This document shows positions 8,860-23,800 of a stretch of DNA of 64,000 bases, in pieces. The stretch's first letter is position 1. Every line of letters starts with the position of its first letter. A model generated the notes under the pieces. That model was not told the origin of the DNA. It saw only the letters and a program-made list of their open reading frames with translations, and did not search any database. A program made the position numbers and the translations under genes. This stretch comes from Cyrtodaria siliqua (lineage: Eukaryota; Mollusca; Bivalvia; Adapedonta; Hiatellidae), in the NCBI GenBank assembly GCA_037043455.1, contig JAWPHD010010386.1:30192-94191 (forward strand), given 5' to 3'.

Positions 8860-11800
8860 GTAAATATTCATATAATTTTTGAAACAGCAGTCATCTTCAC
8901 ATATATCTTACTAATAGGCACAACTTGAATTCTTTTTGTATTTTAGAATTAAGTAGTATGATTCATTGCCATTTACCGATTAATTTAATATATCAATAGT
9001 TTATTTATATCCAGAATTCAGTAATTGAAAAGGGCCTTTTTTCAGAATTTGTGTTAGGGATAATCAGTGCGGTTATTGTTTTATTTTGGGTAAAATAGGC
9101 TTGTTTTTGTTTTGACTTAATTAAATGATTATTTCTTTACTGTAATTACTTAAATTCAAACATTTAAAACCAAACTTATGAAAGTACAATTAAAAATATG
9201 TACTAAATCGATGTTTTGTACACTTTTTATACCCCCGTTTGAAAAAGGGACATATTATGATATGGGGTTGTCTGTCCGTCCGTCCATCTGTCCGTCCGTA
9301 AACAACTGTGCATTCTGGATGAAAACCATAGGGAATAACTTTGAAACCATAACACCTACACTCATTGAAAGATACCTTGCCCCAGATGAGAGAAGAACCC
9401 CTATTGTTTTTTAGGTCAGTAGGTCAAAGGTCAAGGGTACTGTGACCTTATATAAAAAAGGCATTCCGGATGACAACTTCGAACCACAACACCTACACTA
9501 TGAAACTTCATAGGTACATTGCACTAGGTGAGAGGAGGATCCGTATTGTTTTTTGGGTCAGTAGGTCAAATGTCAAGGTCACCATGACCTTATATGAAAA
9601 TATTCCTTGTGAACAGTAACTTGGAAACCATTACACCTACACTGATGGTTAATCAGTCAGAGGTCAAGGTTTCTTTTTATGGAAATATCCATTCTAGAAG
9701 ATAACTTCAAAACCATAACACCTACACTCATGAATCTTGAGTACATTGCCCTCTGTGAGAGCAGGAACCAAATTGTTTTTGGAGTCAGTATGTTAAAGGT
9801 CAAGGTCATCAACCACTTTATTTGGGAATATACATTTTGGACGATAACTTTCAATCCATAACAGATACTCATGAAATTTCATAGGTGCATTGCCTGAGGT
9901 GAAGCTTTTATTGTTGTTTTTTGGAGTCAGTAGGTCAGAGGTGAAGGTCAACAGGACCTTATATGAAAATACCCATTATGGATGATGACTTTGAAATAAT
10001 AATACCTACACTCACAAAATTCAATTTGTATATGCCCATTTGAGAAACGGTATGTAGTACATATATGATATGGGTTGTCCGTCTGTCTGTCTGTCTGTCC
10101 GTCCGTCCATAAGCATTGCGCATTCTAGATGATAACTCAAAACCATAGCACCCATGAAATTTCATCTATAAGTACATTTTCCTAGGTGAGAAGAGGAACC
10201 CTATTGTTTTTGGGTCAGTATGTCAAGGTCACCTTCATTTTATATGATTTTGCTGAATAAGTTCATAACATTTGCACTCTTGAAACTTCACAAGTGCATT
10301 GCCATTGTTAAAAGGAAGTTAGGTGAAACGTAAGGTCACCAAGCCCTTTTAAAGTAGCTACCAACATGAAGATTTTTTTAAACAATGGTTAAGGTCATGT
10401 TGACCTCTCAACATGGAAATGCTTATAACACAATAACCATAATAACCCAATGAGAGTGATATGTAAAAGCCATAGGCTTGTTTCACAATAGTAAAATAAA
10501 ATTTTAACATTAACATAACAACCTCAAGTAAACAGGCAATGCCCTATTAGGCGACGCTCTTGTTGTTTTATTTTATCCTTAAATGGGAAATTCGAAATGT
10601 CAGATTTTTAGGAAAAATATGGTATTTTTCTTTGCTTTATCAGCCCCTACAAATAAGAATAAAAAGACCTTGTTGGATGATCTTACTTGGGTACTGTACC
10701 GGTATTTCATTTAATAATTTATTGAATGAATTGTTAATACTACGGTAGGCAGAGGGGTAGAATCCCCCCAAATTCATGTTCATTTTGTCATTTTTAGCTC
10801 GACTATTCGAAGAATAAGAGAGCTTATGTAATCACCCCGGCCCTGTCGGCGTCGGCATCGGCGTCCCACATCAAAGTGTACGTGTAAGCTGTGTTTACAA
10901 GTCTATATCTCTTACATTTCTTATCCTAGCACAACCAAATTTGTTCATGGGCTTCCTTATAGCATTATCTTAAGGGCTGCATAAGCAATTTTGCTTCCTG
11001 TAACCCATGGGCTCCCATGGAACCCAAATTATGATAGCCCATAAAATGTGTCCCATTTCACATCAAATTTTACGTGTAAGCTGTGTTTACAAGTCTATAT
11101 CTCTTACAATTCTTACCCTAGCACAACCAGATTTGGCCATTAGCTTCCTTATAGCATTATCGTAAGGGCTGCTGCGTAAGTAATTTTGGTTCCTGTAACC
11201 CCTGGGCTCCCATGGAACCCAAATTCTGATAGCCCTTAAAATATGTCTGTTGCACATCAAATTTTGCGTGTAAGCTGTGTTTACAGGTCTATATCTCTTA
11301 CATTTCTTGTCCTAGCTGAACTAAATTTTGGAATTGGTTTCCTTATAGTATGTTGTAGGTTTGCATGTAAGCATGTATATATCTATAATCTTGGTTTGGA
11401 ATTTGTTATAGCATTATGCAACTTATTACTTAACCCATATTGGGGCATGGGCTCCCTCCTCACCCACCCCCCTCCACCCCCACTCCCATCCACATTTTGT
11501 TTTATTTTGTTTTACCATATTTTTGTGTTGTTTTGGTGAATTCTTACATAGCTTCTTACACATATATATTGCCCTCACCACCACTCAGCACCCCCACTCC
11601 ATCCACCCCTGCCTCTCCCCCACCCCCAACCCGCACCCCACTCAAAACACAATTTTTTTTATTTTTTTATTTTTTTTTAAAATATTTTTGTGTAGTTTTG
11701 GTCAGTTCCTACACATAGTTTTGTTGTGATCCCAACCCCATCCCACATTGTTGTAGCCTTGTTTTCTGATGGTATATACTAGCTATCAATTTATTATTCT

Positions 11801-14800
11801 CTGAAAAATCGAATAGTCGAGCTGCGCTGTTCTCCGACAGCTCTTGTTTGTTCAAGTTCTTCATCATGATCCCTGCATTGTTTCAGGTGCTATCTCGCTT
11901 GCATCAAAAAAGCAGTGGCAGAAAAACAATAACGTGGCTCCAGCGTAAATGGAGTTTCTAAGATAGAATTTGCAGCAACTCTGCAGTTCAGGGTGAGAAG
12001 GTTCTAGGCCCATTTTCCATATTTTATCTCGATGTACATGGAAGATGAGCCTGGCATGTTCATGCCTGCCTGTTAGGCGCCATATAACCTTTTCAAGTGT
12101 TGGTGCACCTTAAAACCCCAATTCCAATTGATACTACAGTAAGGTAAGACCAAAAATACTAAACCTATGCCTATCGGCTAAATGTCAAACATCTCTTTGA
12201 TGAAGCATACGCAATAAATCCACATGTAGAAACCACAGGGGCTTTGAAGCTAAATCATCCTAAAATAAAATAGGGTCTACACAGGACCTCCATCTCTAAC
12301 TTCATATGAATCTTTATTTTGGTAATGATGGTTAATAATTTCCATTTTAGAGCAACAATCTTCAAGAAGTGATGGAAATTTTGAGAAATGTCTCAAGTAG
12401 GCTCTTAGGAGAGGAGGCAGAGACAAGACCAGTAGTCCCAGTCCCAGTCGTCCATGCCCAGAGAGCATCTGTTTCAGATGAACACAGGCGCCTTTTCAAT
12501 AGAAATGTTGTTAGTATTGATGGTTCTTTCAAATATTGAATTTATATTTTGATTGTAATTACCGTAACACATGGACTACTAGGTAGACTTAAATGAAACT
12601 TGCAACAAGATATATAACTCACCATTTGTATGAAAAGTATATGCCCCTTTTCTTAGGCCACCAAAACAGTCACCTCTGTCCTGATTGGTGGATGAGTCAC
12701 TCTTTTAATGACTATTTATATTTACAGAGGTCATTACCATACAGTCAAACTAGACCGAGTCGTGGGCGATCAAGCACTCCAAAAGGTTAGTACAGCTGTT
12801 AAGAAGGACCTCAAAAGATGCTCACCTAATAGCAAGCATGAATAAACGCAATTAGAGGGTCACAAGCTGACGCAACATGCACAATATCAGAGCTCAAAAT
12901 TGTGTGCTTTCAGAGAAGACGTTTTTAGAAGTTATCGAACATGTGACCCTCTGGGGCGGGGGTATTTTTGACCCTAGGGTCATGATTTTAACTAACTTGG
13001 TATAAGACTATAAGCTAATCTAACATGCAAATATAAGAACTCTAGGTTTTGCAGTTTCAGAGTAAAATATTTTCCCTATATATATCCATATGTAAAATAT
13101 GTGACCACTGAATGTTATCATTTGAACTTGGTAGAGGACCATGAGCTAATACTACTTGCAAAAGATCAGACCTATGTCTTGCAGTTTCAGAGAAGAAAAT
13201 GTAAACCCTATGTAAAACAAGTGTCAGACCTCTGGGATGGGGCCAAATTTGACCCAGGGTTACTATTTGAACAAACTTGAGGGAGGTTCATACATGTGTA
13301 AGGATGATTTGGTAAATATCTGTTATTTCTGAAAAGGTGTTTTAAGAAAAAATTACGACAACGATGGACGGCCAACTGACGAAGAGTGATCCCAATAGCT
13401 CACTTCAGTTCAGATGAGCTATACAAGCAAGTAAAAGTGCATTCTTAAACAGATGCTCTTTGAATATATGGCACAATGAATGGTGTATACTTTTAACTGG
13501 ACTATGTAATATACAGGGACATTTTAGTTGTTGTATTGTTTGTTTGAAGCCCTTCAACACTGTTAAGGTCATATACAGTCAATCCAGAGGGGAATATGAT
13601 ACAGAGTGAGCTGGGTGTGATACCCTACTCTTATTATTGATACTTAAAACATGCCCGGTGTACATCATGGGACATCAGTTTAAAGTCTCATCTGCAGGAC
13701 TGGTAGGTTGGAAATACTAGACGGTTCTTCAAGTACATCCGATCAGTCGAGGATCGAACCCATGACCTCAGGATTGGCAGTCAACAGAGTTAACCACTCA
13801 GCCACTGCCATCCTTAGAATAAATATAGGTAAGCTTTAAGAAAACAATTATAAGAATCAATCTGATGTAACGTCACTGTTTTTTTCTTACAGAAATATTG
13901 TTTAGCTTGGCCAATCACTTTAATACTCGTAAATAATGTGTGTCATATAAGGTCTATCTATATAAAAAGTTTTTTGTCTTGGGCAGTTTGAAATTTAATT
14001 TCTGTATGTCTTGTGTAATTTTCAACAACACATTGTTTTAGTTTAAACTTATTTATTTTACATTGATTGGGAAGCAAGTTCTTACAACTTATAAATATTA
14101 ATCACTCTGGATGGCTTTCTGGATAGAAACAGCACTAAGCAATTTGAATTTAGAATCTTGCTCAAGGAGAAATACCATAGCCACGGCGAGGATCGAACCC
14201 ACAATTTCTTAATCTGGAATCTGACGCTCTACTAATGGACCATGCACTCCACCATTGTTTTTTAATTGCGACGTGTAAAGTGAAGTTCTCTCAGACATTT
14301 TGTTTTCAGGAAGAACAATTACGAGAAGTTTTATGTGTCTGGCCTCCACTACACAGCAGTGTGCTCCAGACTTGGACATGAAGTTGCTGCTATTCAAGAA
14401 TAAGCTGGGGGAAACACGTATTTCGTTTCCAACAACAGCTACTTCAAAAATGGTCCGTAAAATTGTTCTAGAGTAAGTATGTTATCAACAAATATCGTCT
14501 TTTATTATATGATAAGCAATAAAATACTGTATTTTATCAGTGAAATAAAAGTGTTATTCCACACAGTGGAATATGGAGTTTTATTTTCACAGTTGCTGCC
14601 AGGACTACTTTTTTAATGTACAACCAACACAAATGCACAGTAACACGACTCGCAATATATTCCTACTGTTATACTGTTAAATCCAATGTTTAGTTAATTA
14701 CTTTCTTTCTATGACGTTAACGGTTTCAAAAAAAGTGATGTCATCTAACGTTTCGTTACGTCATCGTGAACAGGGCGCGTAGCCAGGTGGTTACTCAAAT

Positions 14801-17800
14801 TGCTAATAAATTGTTTGTAAAATCATCAAATAAAAAGAAAATTTGTTGTTTTGTTGTGAATAACATATTTTATTTCATCTCGAAGTTAGAAGACTTTTAT
14901 ATTTTCACGCATGCTTTGCATTCGTGAAAATATAAAGTTTTCTCACTTCTCGATGAAATAAAATATGTTATTCACGACAAAACAACAAATAACCTCTATA
15001 TTTTTTTTTCTTTATTTTTTTTATATTTTTTATTGATTTTATTTTTTTATTATTGAATTTTTTTATTTTATTATTTTTCATTATTTTTTTATATATTTTT
15101 TTATTTTTGGTGTTAAGGCCGTGTTAGCAGGATTTTTTTCACGGTTCGTTGATTTTTGATGGAGTTACGGCCCCTTGAAATTATTTTTTAATTACTTGTT
15201 GGCGCTACTACTCCTAAACGCCTTGTTGGATTTCGACGAAACTTGGCAGGTAGCATCGGTAAGATGTGTGTGTGTATAAGCGTTTATTTATCCTCGCTGT
15301 ATTGCACTAAGCATTTTAGCGAGCAGACCTAGGTTTAAAGTCTCATCCGAAGGACTTGTAAGGTAGGAAATACTTTTGAAATATTTCGATAATTAACCCA
15401 AATTCGGTCCTGGCTGGGATTGAACGCGCGATCCCTGGGTTACTAAGCCGCAATGCTAACCATTACACCACGGCGCTACGGTAAGATGTCTAGTTGTGCA
15501 TGTCACACTTTTGTTCCAGTTTGCTGATTTTTGATGGAGTTATGGCACTTTGACATTTTTACATTAAATTTCTTGTCGACGCTACTCCTCCTAAACGGCT
15601 TGTTGGATTTCTACAAAATTTGGCAGGAAGCCTCAGTATCATGTCTAGTTGTGCAAAGCATGGTATATCAACGAAATTTTGGACAAGTTCGAAAACCAGC
15701 TAGATCTAGTTAGTAACGACAGGTTATGGCCCTTGATTTGTTGCTATATTGTATTTTCCTTTGTTAAATCTGTAGTTACTTCATTTTTTTATGAAATTTC
15801 ATTCATAGAAGAAAGTGGGACAAATTAAAAAATGCCCATGCCAGACTAGACACAGCAGACTTATTGCCCATGATTACCAGGTGAGCGATCTAAGGCCATC
15901 CTATCCCTCTTATTTTTGCAATGTTTTAAAAAAACTACTGATGGGAATTTTATGTCGACAACCCTTGATATAAGAGCCGTTTTAGCCAGTAGAGCATCCA
16001 CAGGCCCTCTTGGGCCTCTTGTTTTTAATAGAATGGCATTTTGTTTTTAAACAAATGCACTTAAATGTCATCTCAGCAAACGGTAAACTCGATTGTTGTT
16101 AGTTACTAAAATGTTTACACACTTTCATTTAAGCATCATTGACCTTTTTATTTTTAAGTCCAGCCCCCGTTGGGCGAGACATGTGAATCCACGGATTTCT
16201 TGTCATTATCATTACAGTTTAATGAAAATGAAAATATTTTTCATTGTTTATCATTTTATTTTTGTTTTTATTTCCGATGCAGAGTTTCCAATTTTATTTA
16301 TATTCCCTCCTCCTACTGCTCAATTTAAATCGAAAAAAACAAACTGGCCTTAAAAACTGGCCTTAAAAACTCCTTTTTTGTAATGCGAAACATTATTTCA
16401 ACTCAAAATACTTGAAGCTCAATCTTAAACACAATGACTGTACATGAATTTGACATATTGATAAAAAATAAATATAACATGACTTCTTGACTATTTTAGC
16501 CAGTTTCCCCAACTTAATGAATGTGGTGGTTTTGAAACACTCAGGTGTGAACCAACCAAGAAACTGAAACTGTTGCACTGTGGCACATTCTCGGTAGAAG
16601 AGTTGCGTACCTTTGGAACTGGCCGCCTTTATTTACGTCCAGTACAGAAGGACATTCCTTTGATGGAAATAGAAGAAACTTCTGAGGAAGAAGTGTGTCT
16701 TCAGTGTGGACGAAATATAGTAATACTTGACATGAGGGAACATCTTGCCATTTGCCATAATAGAGAGGTAAATAAGTTTATTTCAGAAAATAGTTATGTC
16801 TTCCCCCATGTATAGGGGGAGACATATTGTTTTTAGCGTGAATGTCCGTCCGTCCGTCCATCTGTCTGTCCGTCACAAGTCGTGTCCGCTTCACATCTCT
16901 TGAACCGCTTAAGATATTTTGAAATAACGGCACAAATGTTCACCATATCGAGACGACATGCAGAGCGCAACTTCCAGCCACGTCTGTTGAAATTGAAGGT
17001 CACACTTAGAGATCAAAGGTCATATGCACTATATTTCGTGTCTGCTCCATATCTCTTGAACCGCTAGAGGGATTTTAAATAACTTGGCACAAATGTTCAG
17101 CATATCAAGACGATGTGCAAAGTGCAATGGGGACAGACATCTGTTTTTCTCAAAAAACAACCTCTGTGTCAGGACCTTTTACTATTTATTCAATAAATAG
17201 GGATATCTTCTAAATTAATTCAGAATCTTATATCTCATATTAAAACAGATATCTTGTATAATTTAAGTTTTAAGCTCTACTGGCCAAAAGGCCAGAAGAG
17301 GCTTATGTTAGGGTGAAGTGTGCATTGTCTGCCTTCCAACGTTCCACTTAAATGACTTCATCTCAGAAAAAATTGGACAGATTTCAACCAAATATGGGGG
17401 GAACATCCCTACATAAATCCATATGAAGTTTGTACAAATGGTGACCCTGGGTTCAGTTTTGGCCCCACTAAAGAGGCTTATATGTTTTATTTAGGAAGAT
17501 TCCTAAAATCTTTTGTCTGAAACTGCAAGGCTTAGAGCTTTGATATTTTGCCTATAACATCATCTCATGGTACTTTATGATGACCATGTGGTCAGATTTG
17601 ACCCCGCTGCAATGGGCAAAAGTGTTACATAGGAAAGATTTCTGTGTTTGCTTCACTAAGCATATTTCTGCATGTAATTGTAATCACTAATTGCAGATCA
17701 GTTCAGATGATGACAGTGAATTATTGATGCCAGCAATAGAGTATAATGCAGCACGCGCAACAACATCATCTGTTATCATGGCAACACCAGCTGATGGCGT

Positions 17801-20800
17801 GGCATTAGCTGTTGACATTGCACTACCAGCTGTTGACACACCGACACAAGCTCTTGTCACACCAGTACCAGCTGTTGACACACCGACACAAGCTCTTGTC
17901 ACACCAGTACCAGCTGTTGACACACCGACACAAGCTCTTGTCACACCAGTACCAGCTGTTGACACACCGACACAAGCTCTTGTCACACCAATACCAGCTG
18001 TTGACACACCGACACAAGCTCTTGTCACAGCAACACCAGATGTTGACATGCCGACACAAGCTCTTGTCACAACAATACCAGCTGTTGACACGCCGACACA
18101 AGCTCTTGTCACAGCAACACCAGCTGTTGAAACGCCGAAACAAGCTCTTGTCGTAGCAACACCAGCTATGGACACGACGACACAAGCTCTTTTCACAGCA
18201 ACACCAGTTGTAAGCAACGCAACATCAGAACCTATAGAAGATATCAGTCAGGTCAACCAACAACATTCATTGACAATAGAGGACTGTGTGGAAGAAACTG
18301 TCACAGAAATGTATGTAACAATTTTCAATATCTATCATTTTTGTCTCGCCTTTTGGAAGGAAAAAAGAGACATAGGTTTTACTTTTCCGGCGGAGGCGGA
18401 GGCATCAACATACAAGTTTTGCGTTTAGGTCACTTTCTCACAAACTGTATGCACTAGACCTTTCAAACTTTGGTTATAGTTGAATCTTGGGTAGTACATC
18501 GCAACATGATACAGGAAATGTGGATGTGACCTTGACCCTCCATGCAAAGGGCAGATAACTTAATGATTTTTACCTTCAACTTTTGCATTTAGGGTCATAA
18601 TTTTTAGCTCTACTGATCAGAGATCAGCAGAGCTTATGCCGTGGTGCGGCGTCCGTCGTCCGTCTGTCTGTCCGTCCGTAAACTTTTATTTGTAGCGACT
18701 ACTCCTCTGAAACTACTGGATGGATATTCATGAAACTTTACAGAAATGTTGCCCATGAAATGTAGTTGATCCTAGCAAATATTCATGTTGATGTGAAATC
18801 CAAGATGGCCGCCAAATCTAAAAATAGGTTTTTAAAAAACAAGTTTGTAGCGACTACTTCTTGAAAACTCTAAGGGATATTGATATGGGACTTTTTCTAA
18901 AATGATCAGCATGACATGATGTTGATCCTTGTCGAAAATCGTTTTGATTCGACGTTAAACATGGCTGCCAGCGGCCATCTTTGTTTACATAGAGTTATAT
19001 AATCAAAACTTGTAGCGACTACTCCTCTGAAACTACTTGACAGATTTTCATGAAACTTCACAGGAATGTTGCTCTTGATGTCTTATTGATCCTACCAAAA
19101 TGTCAGGTCGGCCGGAAATTCAAGATGGCCGCCACGGCTAAAAATAATTTTTCAAAAAACAATCTTGTAGCGACTACTTCCTGAAATCAAAATCAATCAG
19201 TAGAGCTTCAAGGTCATTGACCTCTTGTTACATTTAACTTTTGTGTTTATATCAATTTCTCACAAACTGTATGTGCTAGACCTTTCAAACTTTGGTTATA
19301 CTTGTATATTGGGGAGTACATCTCAATGTAATATAGTAAATGTGGGTGTGACCTTCACCCTGCAAGCAAAGGGTAGATAACTAAATCATTTTTACATTCA
19401 ACTTTTAGGTTTAGGTCTCTTTCTCATGAACTGTATGTGCTAGACTGTTCAAACTTTGGTTATAGTTGAATCTTTATAGCTAGTGCATTGCAACATGACA
19501 TAGGAAATGCGGATGTGACCTTCACCCTTCAAACAAAGGGCAGATAATAATGTTTTGTTTATGTTACTTTCACCTCCACTATATATATATAGATGCCCGT
19601 TTTAGAAAGGTCACTGAAAGTCGAGTGTCGCTATCCTCCGATGGCTCTTGTTAAACATAACAATAAGGCAGGGGAACTGACTTCTTTGTTCATCCTTGCT
19701 CAACTGCTCTTAATAAAATAAAAGCATAACATTTAATATTGGTAGCATTTATCATTTATTAAGATAAACATTTATAATAGCCATGTTTGAATAAACTTGT
19801 ATGCATGGAGATGAAAACAACAACATTTTAACTCTCATACATGTGTATTTAGACAAATACTAGGTAGACAAGTTTGTTTTCATTTGAATTGAATTGCCAC
19901 AGATATGCTTTTCACAAACATATTTTTTTATGATGTTAACTAGAATTTGACATATAAAGTGTGAATTGGCTTAAAAAAATACGAAATTGTATGTGTGTGT
20001 GGGTATAGTATTCAGATTTTTATGCCCCCGAAAAGGTTTTGGGGCATATAGTAATCGCACCGTCCGTCCGTCCGTCCGTCCGTCATTCAGTAGTTCATGT
20101 CTGGACTGTACCTTCAAAACCCCTGCATGGATATTTAATTAACTTGGTACAAGTGATCACCATAACAAGACAATGTGTCGCGCACAAAACCCAGGTCTTC
20201 AAGGTCAAGGTCACACTTGGAGGTCAAAAGTCAAAACATGTCCGGTCAATAACTCTGGCATTCATGGACGGATTTTCAAATAACTTGGCACAAGTGCTCA
20301 CCACAACAAGACGATGTGTCGCACACAAAATCCAGGTCTGTGGCCCCAAGGTCACACTTAGAGGTCAGAGGTCAAATCATGTCAGGTCAATAACTTGTGC
20401 ATGCCTGGACGGATTTTCAAATAACACAAGTGCTCACCACAACCAAACGACATGTCGCGCACAAAATCCAGGTCCATGGCTCCAAGGTCAAGGTCGTACT
20501 TAGAGGTCAAAGGTCACTTCGGGGGCATTTGTCACTTACAGTGATATTTCTTGTTGGTTAGTGTGTCTGTCATATTTCATTTCCTCTAACTTATCTACCA
20601 ACTGGCAGAAGTATGAGAGGAATTGCAATTATACAATGCTTCTTTTCTATTGTGTAGGCAAGATTGTCATGACCCTGTGTCAATCTTAAGAGTATATCAA
20701 CAGAAGATCATGCAAGGTCACCAACTTGATTTGACAAGTGAAAATGAACCTCTAGATAGAGAGTCCTTAACTATTTATATATCAAGAAACAATATGTTTG

Positions 20801-23800
20801 AAGAAGGTATGGAAGAGGTAATCAGTAACGATATGATGAATTGGAGGCTGCCATTAGATGTTGTCTTCCATGGAGAGCAGGCGTTTGATGCTGGGGGACC
20901 AAGGAGAGAATTCCTGAACGACATCATGCACCTAATAAAAGATAATTTATTTATTGAGGAAGATGGCGCATACAAGGCTACGTGTGAGCATTCGCCTTTG
21001 CGACAGCAGCATTACTTTGCTGCAGGAGTTTTGTTAGGTAATACCTTAAGGCTTCTCAAAGAAAAACTTAATAGAAGGGAGTGGGTATCCGTGACCTCCA
21101 TATTAATACTTAAATTGGGTTAAGAAACACACACAAAAAGTTAGTTACTGTGAAAAACAAAACATTCAATTTGTACTTGCAAAAAACACATTATACCATA
21201 GACCTTCAATAACTTTAGATTGAAATTAGATGAACTTATTTTTTTATTGGATAGGGGGGGGGGGGGGGTGTATGTCCGTCCATCACACTTTAACCTGCAA
21301 CCTAACCTTGGCCATAACTTGAAAAGGGGGGTGTATGTCCGTCCATCACACTTTAACCTGCAACCTAACCTTGGCAATACTTGAAAAGTACTTGACTTAT
21401 GTTCATGAAACTTCACACACATCTTCATCTTACCTCAAGAAATGTTGTTACACATGTCCAATAACTCTTGACTTTCATTTTGACATACATACATACTAAA
21501 TCTGACATTTGTTTTTGTTTTAATATTTCAGGTGTAAGCATTATTCAGAACGGCCCTTTGCCTACATTTATGTCAGAGTATTATCTTCAAACCATGATGA
21601 CAGGACAAACCACGTCTGATTCTGCTGCACAGATGTCAAAGGGACTGGACATTTTGGGAATACTTCAGGTAACATAATGTTTGAGTTACATTACTTGAAA
21701 AGTTATTTAAGAAAATGCATAGACACATAATTTGAAAGCAAATTTTTAAATAATTTAAGAGAAAGACTATCAATGATCTTTTAATATAGAAACTGACACT
21801 TTTAAGAATTCACCATTCCTTTTGTTAAATTTATGTAAGTTGTGCGTAACATTTTCTTTGCTGATACCAAAAACACCCGAGGGAAGAAAAGTATTTTGGG
21901 AACAATGTATATTTGAAGATATCAGCTTTAAGAAGCCACATTACTTTAGTTACAAACTAATGTGTAACGAGAAAGAAAGCAAAACCAGCAACACAAATTG
22001 TTAAAATATTATTTAACAAATTTATTAACTTTTACAAATAAAACAGTCACTTACATAATACATGTATAATACATCCACTTTTTGAATAAGTCCTATTAAA
22101 TTTAGTAAGTATCCGTCTAATCTAAAATAGAAAGTGTCTCTTTAATCCCAAACAGCAAATGTCTCTTTAATTCAAGTTTAAATGTCTCTAATCCAAATAT
22201 TTTTCCAATGTCAAAAATCCAATAACAAACTTTTTAGAATGAGCACAATGTTGTTAATTAAATCCTCTCACAATTTTTTTTATATTTCTAAAAGCATCAA
22301 AATAACTTTTTACTGAATACTGAAACTGAACTTCCAAATTGCCCAACTGCTGTCAGAGCCTGGCTTATATACTCCCAGAGTCTGTTCTAGAAATTATCCA
22401 GTCTGATGAAAACAGTCCACATATCACCGTAAATGAATTTGCATAAAACAACATAGTCTCCTTTAAATTTGATGGGTATATTGGATACATTTCAAACAGT
22501 TAGCACAGCAACATCTTAACTTTATGTCATGTACAATTTATGAAAATTGCCCAATGCCCTCATGGGCTTCTTGTTAATAAAATTGAATTGTGGTTTTGTC
22601 AACACAGGTGAAGGTCATCTGGTGGCAAAAGGAAAGAATACGCCAGTTCACTCTCCATTTGCATCTAGGTAAAAAGTAGCTAAAAATATGTAAGATGGAC
22701 ATAGCATATTCTTGCACCCGCTCTGAACATTGGAGGTGGTACCACCCTAGCATGGTTCCCCGAGGACCAAACAGGGCGCTTGTTAAAGATCGTTCTGAAA
22801 TATACAAAACAAACTTTTTTACAAAGTTGGTAGTCCCAACTCTTGAATCTCAATGTAATGGTATTTATATTATAAATTATATCTTATATAGCTTTTGAGA
22901 CGACTCCCAGTTATGGCCTTCCTCTTTAGAACCACAGCTGTTGTGCCTTTGACCCAAAGAAAGTTGGTGTGGCTGCTAAACCCCAAGTTTTCTGACAAGG
23001 GTACAAATTCCAGAATCAGGGAGGAGGCAGTATACAAGGTTTACCTCAAGTACTTAAAGGAAGTGACAGGTACAGTATGAAGCAAGGGGTCTCCAAGCGT
23101 TTATCTCATATTTAGGGCTTTCCACCTTTCAGTGGAAAGACCTATTGATTTCATTCTGTTTATTCTTATTATTATTATTCTTCCGCTAAAAGGCACTTAT
23201 CATAGAAATATTTGTCGCGACAAGTCAAAAATTTACCCAGTCGTAGAGAACATTCGGGACTGGTGTCCCGAACATTTTGAGGTCACGACGTCATCCAAGA
23301 TGGCCGCCAGTGACGTCATAACGGAAATTATGTTATCGTTACATCTGCTACATTTATTATCGAGTTTAAAAAAACTTTTCACAGATTATAGAGTTCAAGG
23401 TCTAATTATGCTAGAATGTCAAAGTGTGTCTCTACGTCATAACGTCATGATGTCAAATATTTATTAAAAAATGGATTTTTTCACTTATTGCATTTTTTAT
23501 GTTATTTTACTGAAATAAATCGGTGTTATGGTCTTGGTCAACGCTTACAGTTTTAACGTCATGACGTCATCCAAAATGGCCGCCAATGACGTCATAATGG
23601 AAATCTTGCTATCGCTATATACTACTACATTTATGATCGGATTTCGATTCAATTTTCACATCATGTACAAAGTAAAGACTGGTTGTGCAAGAACGTCGAA
23701 GGTTTTCATGACGTCATCCAAGATGGCCGCCAGTGATGGCATGATGAAAACCCTGTTATCGCTAGGTCTCAAAAATGTATGGTCGGATTTGAATGAAACT

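Noticed and set aside
20039..20503. 154-residue plus-strand ORF
   Set aside because: It lies wholly inside a HINE-like element and is made of its tandem units. It has no domain.
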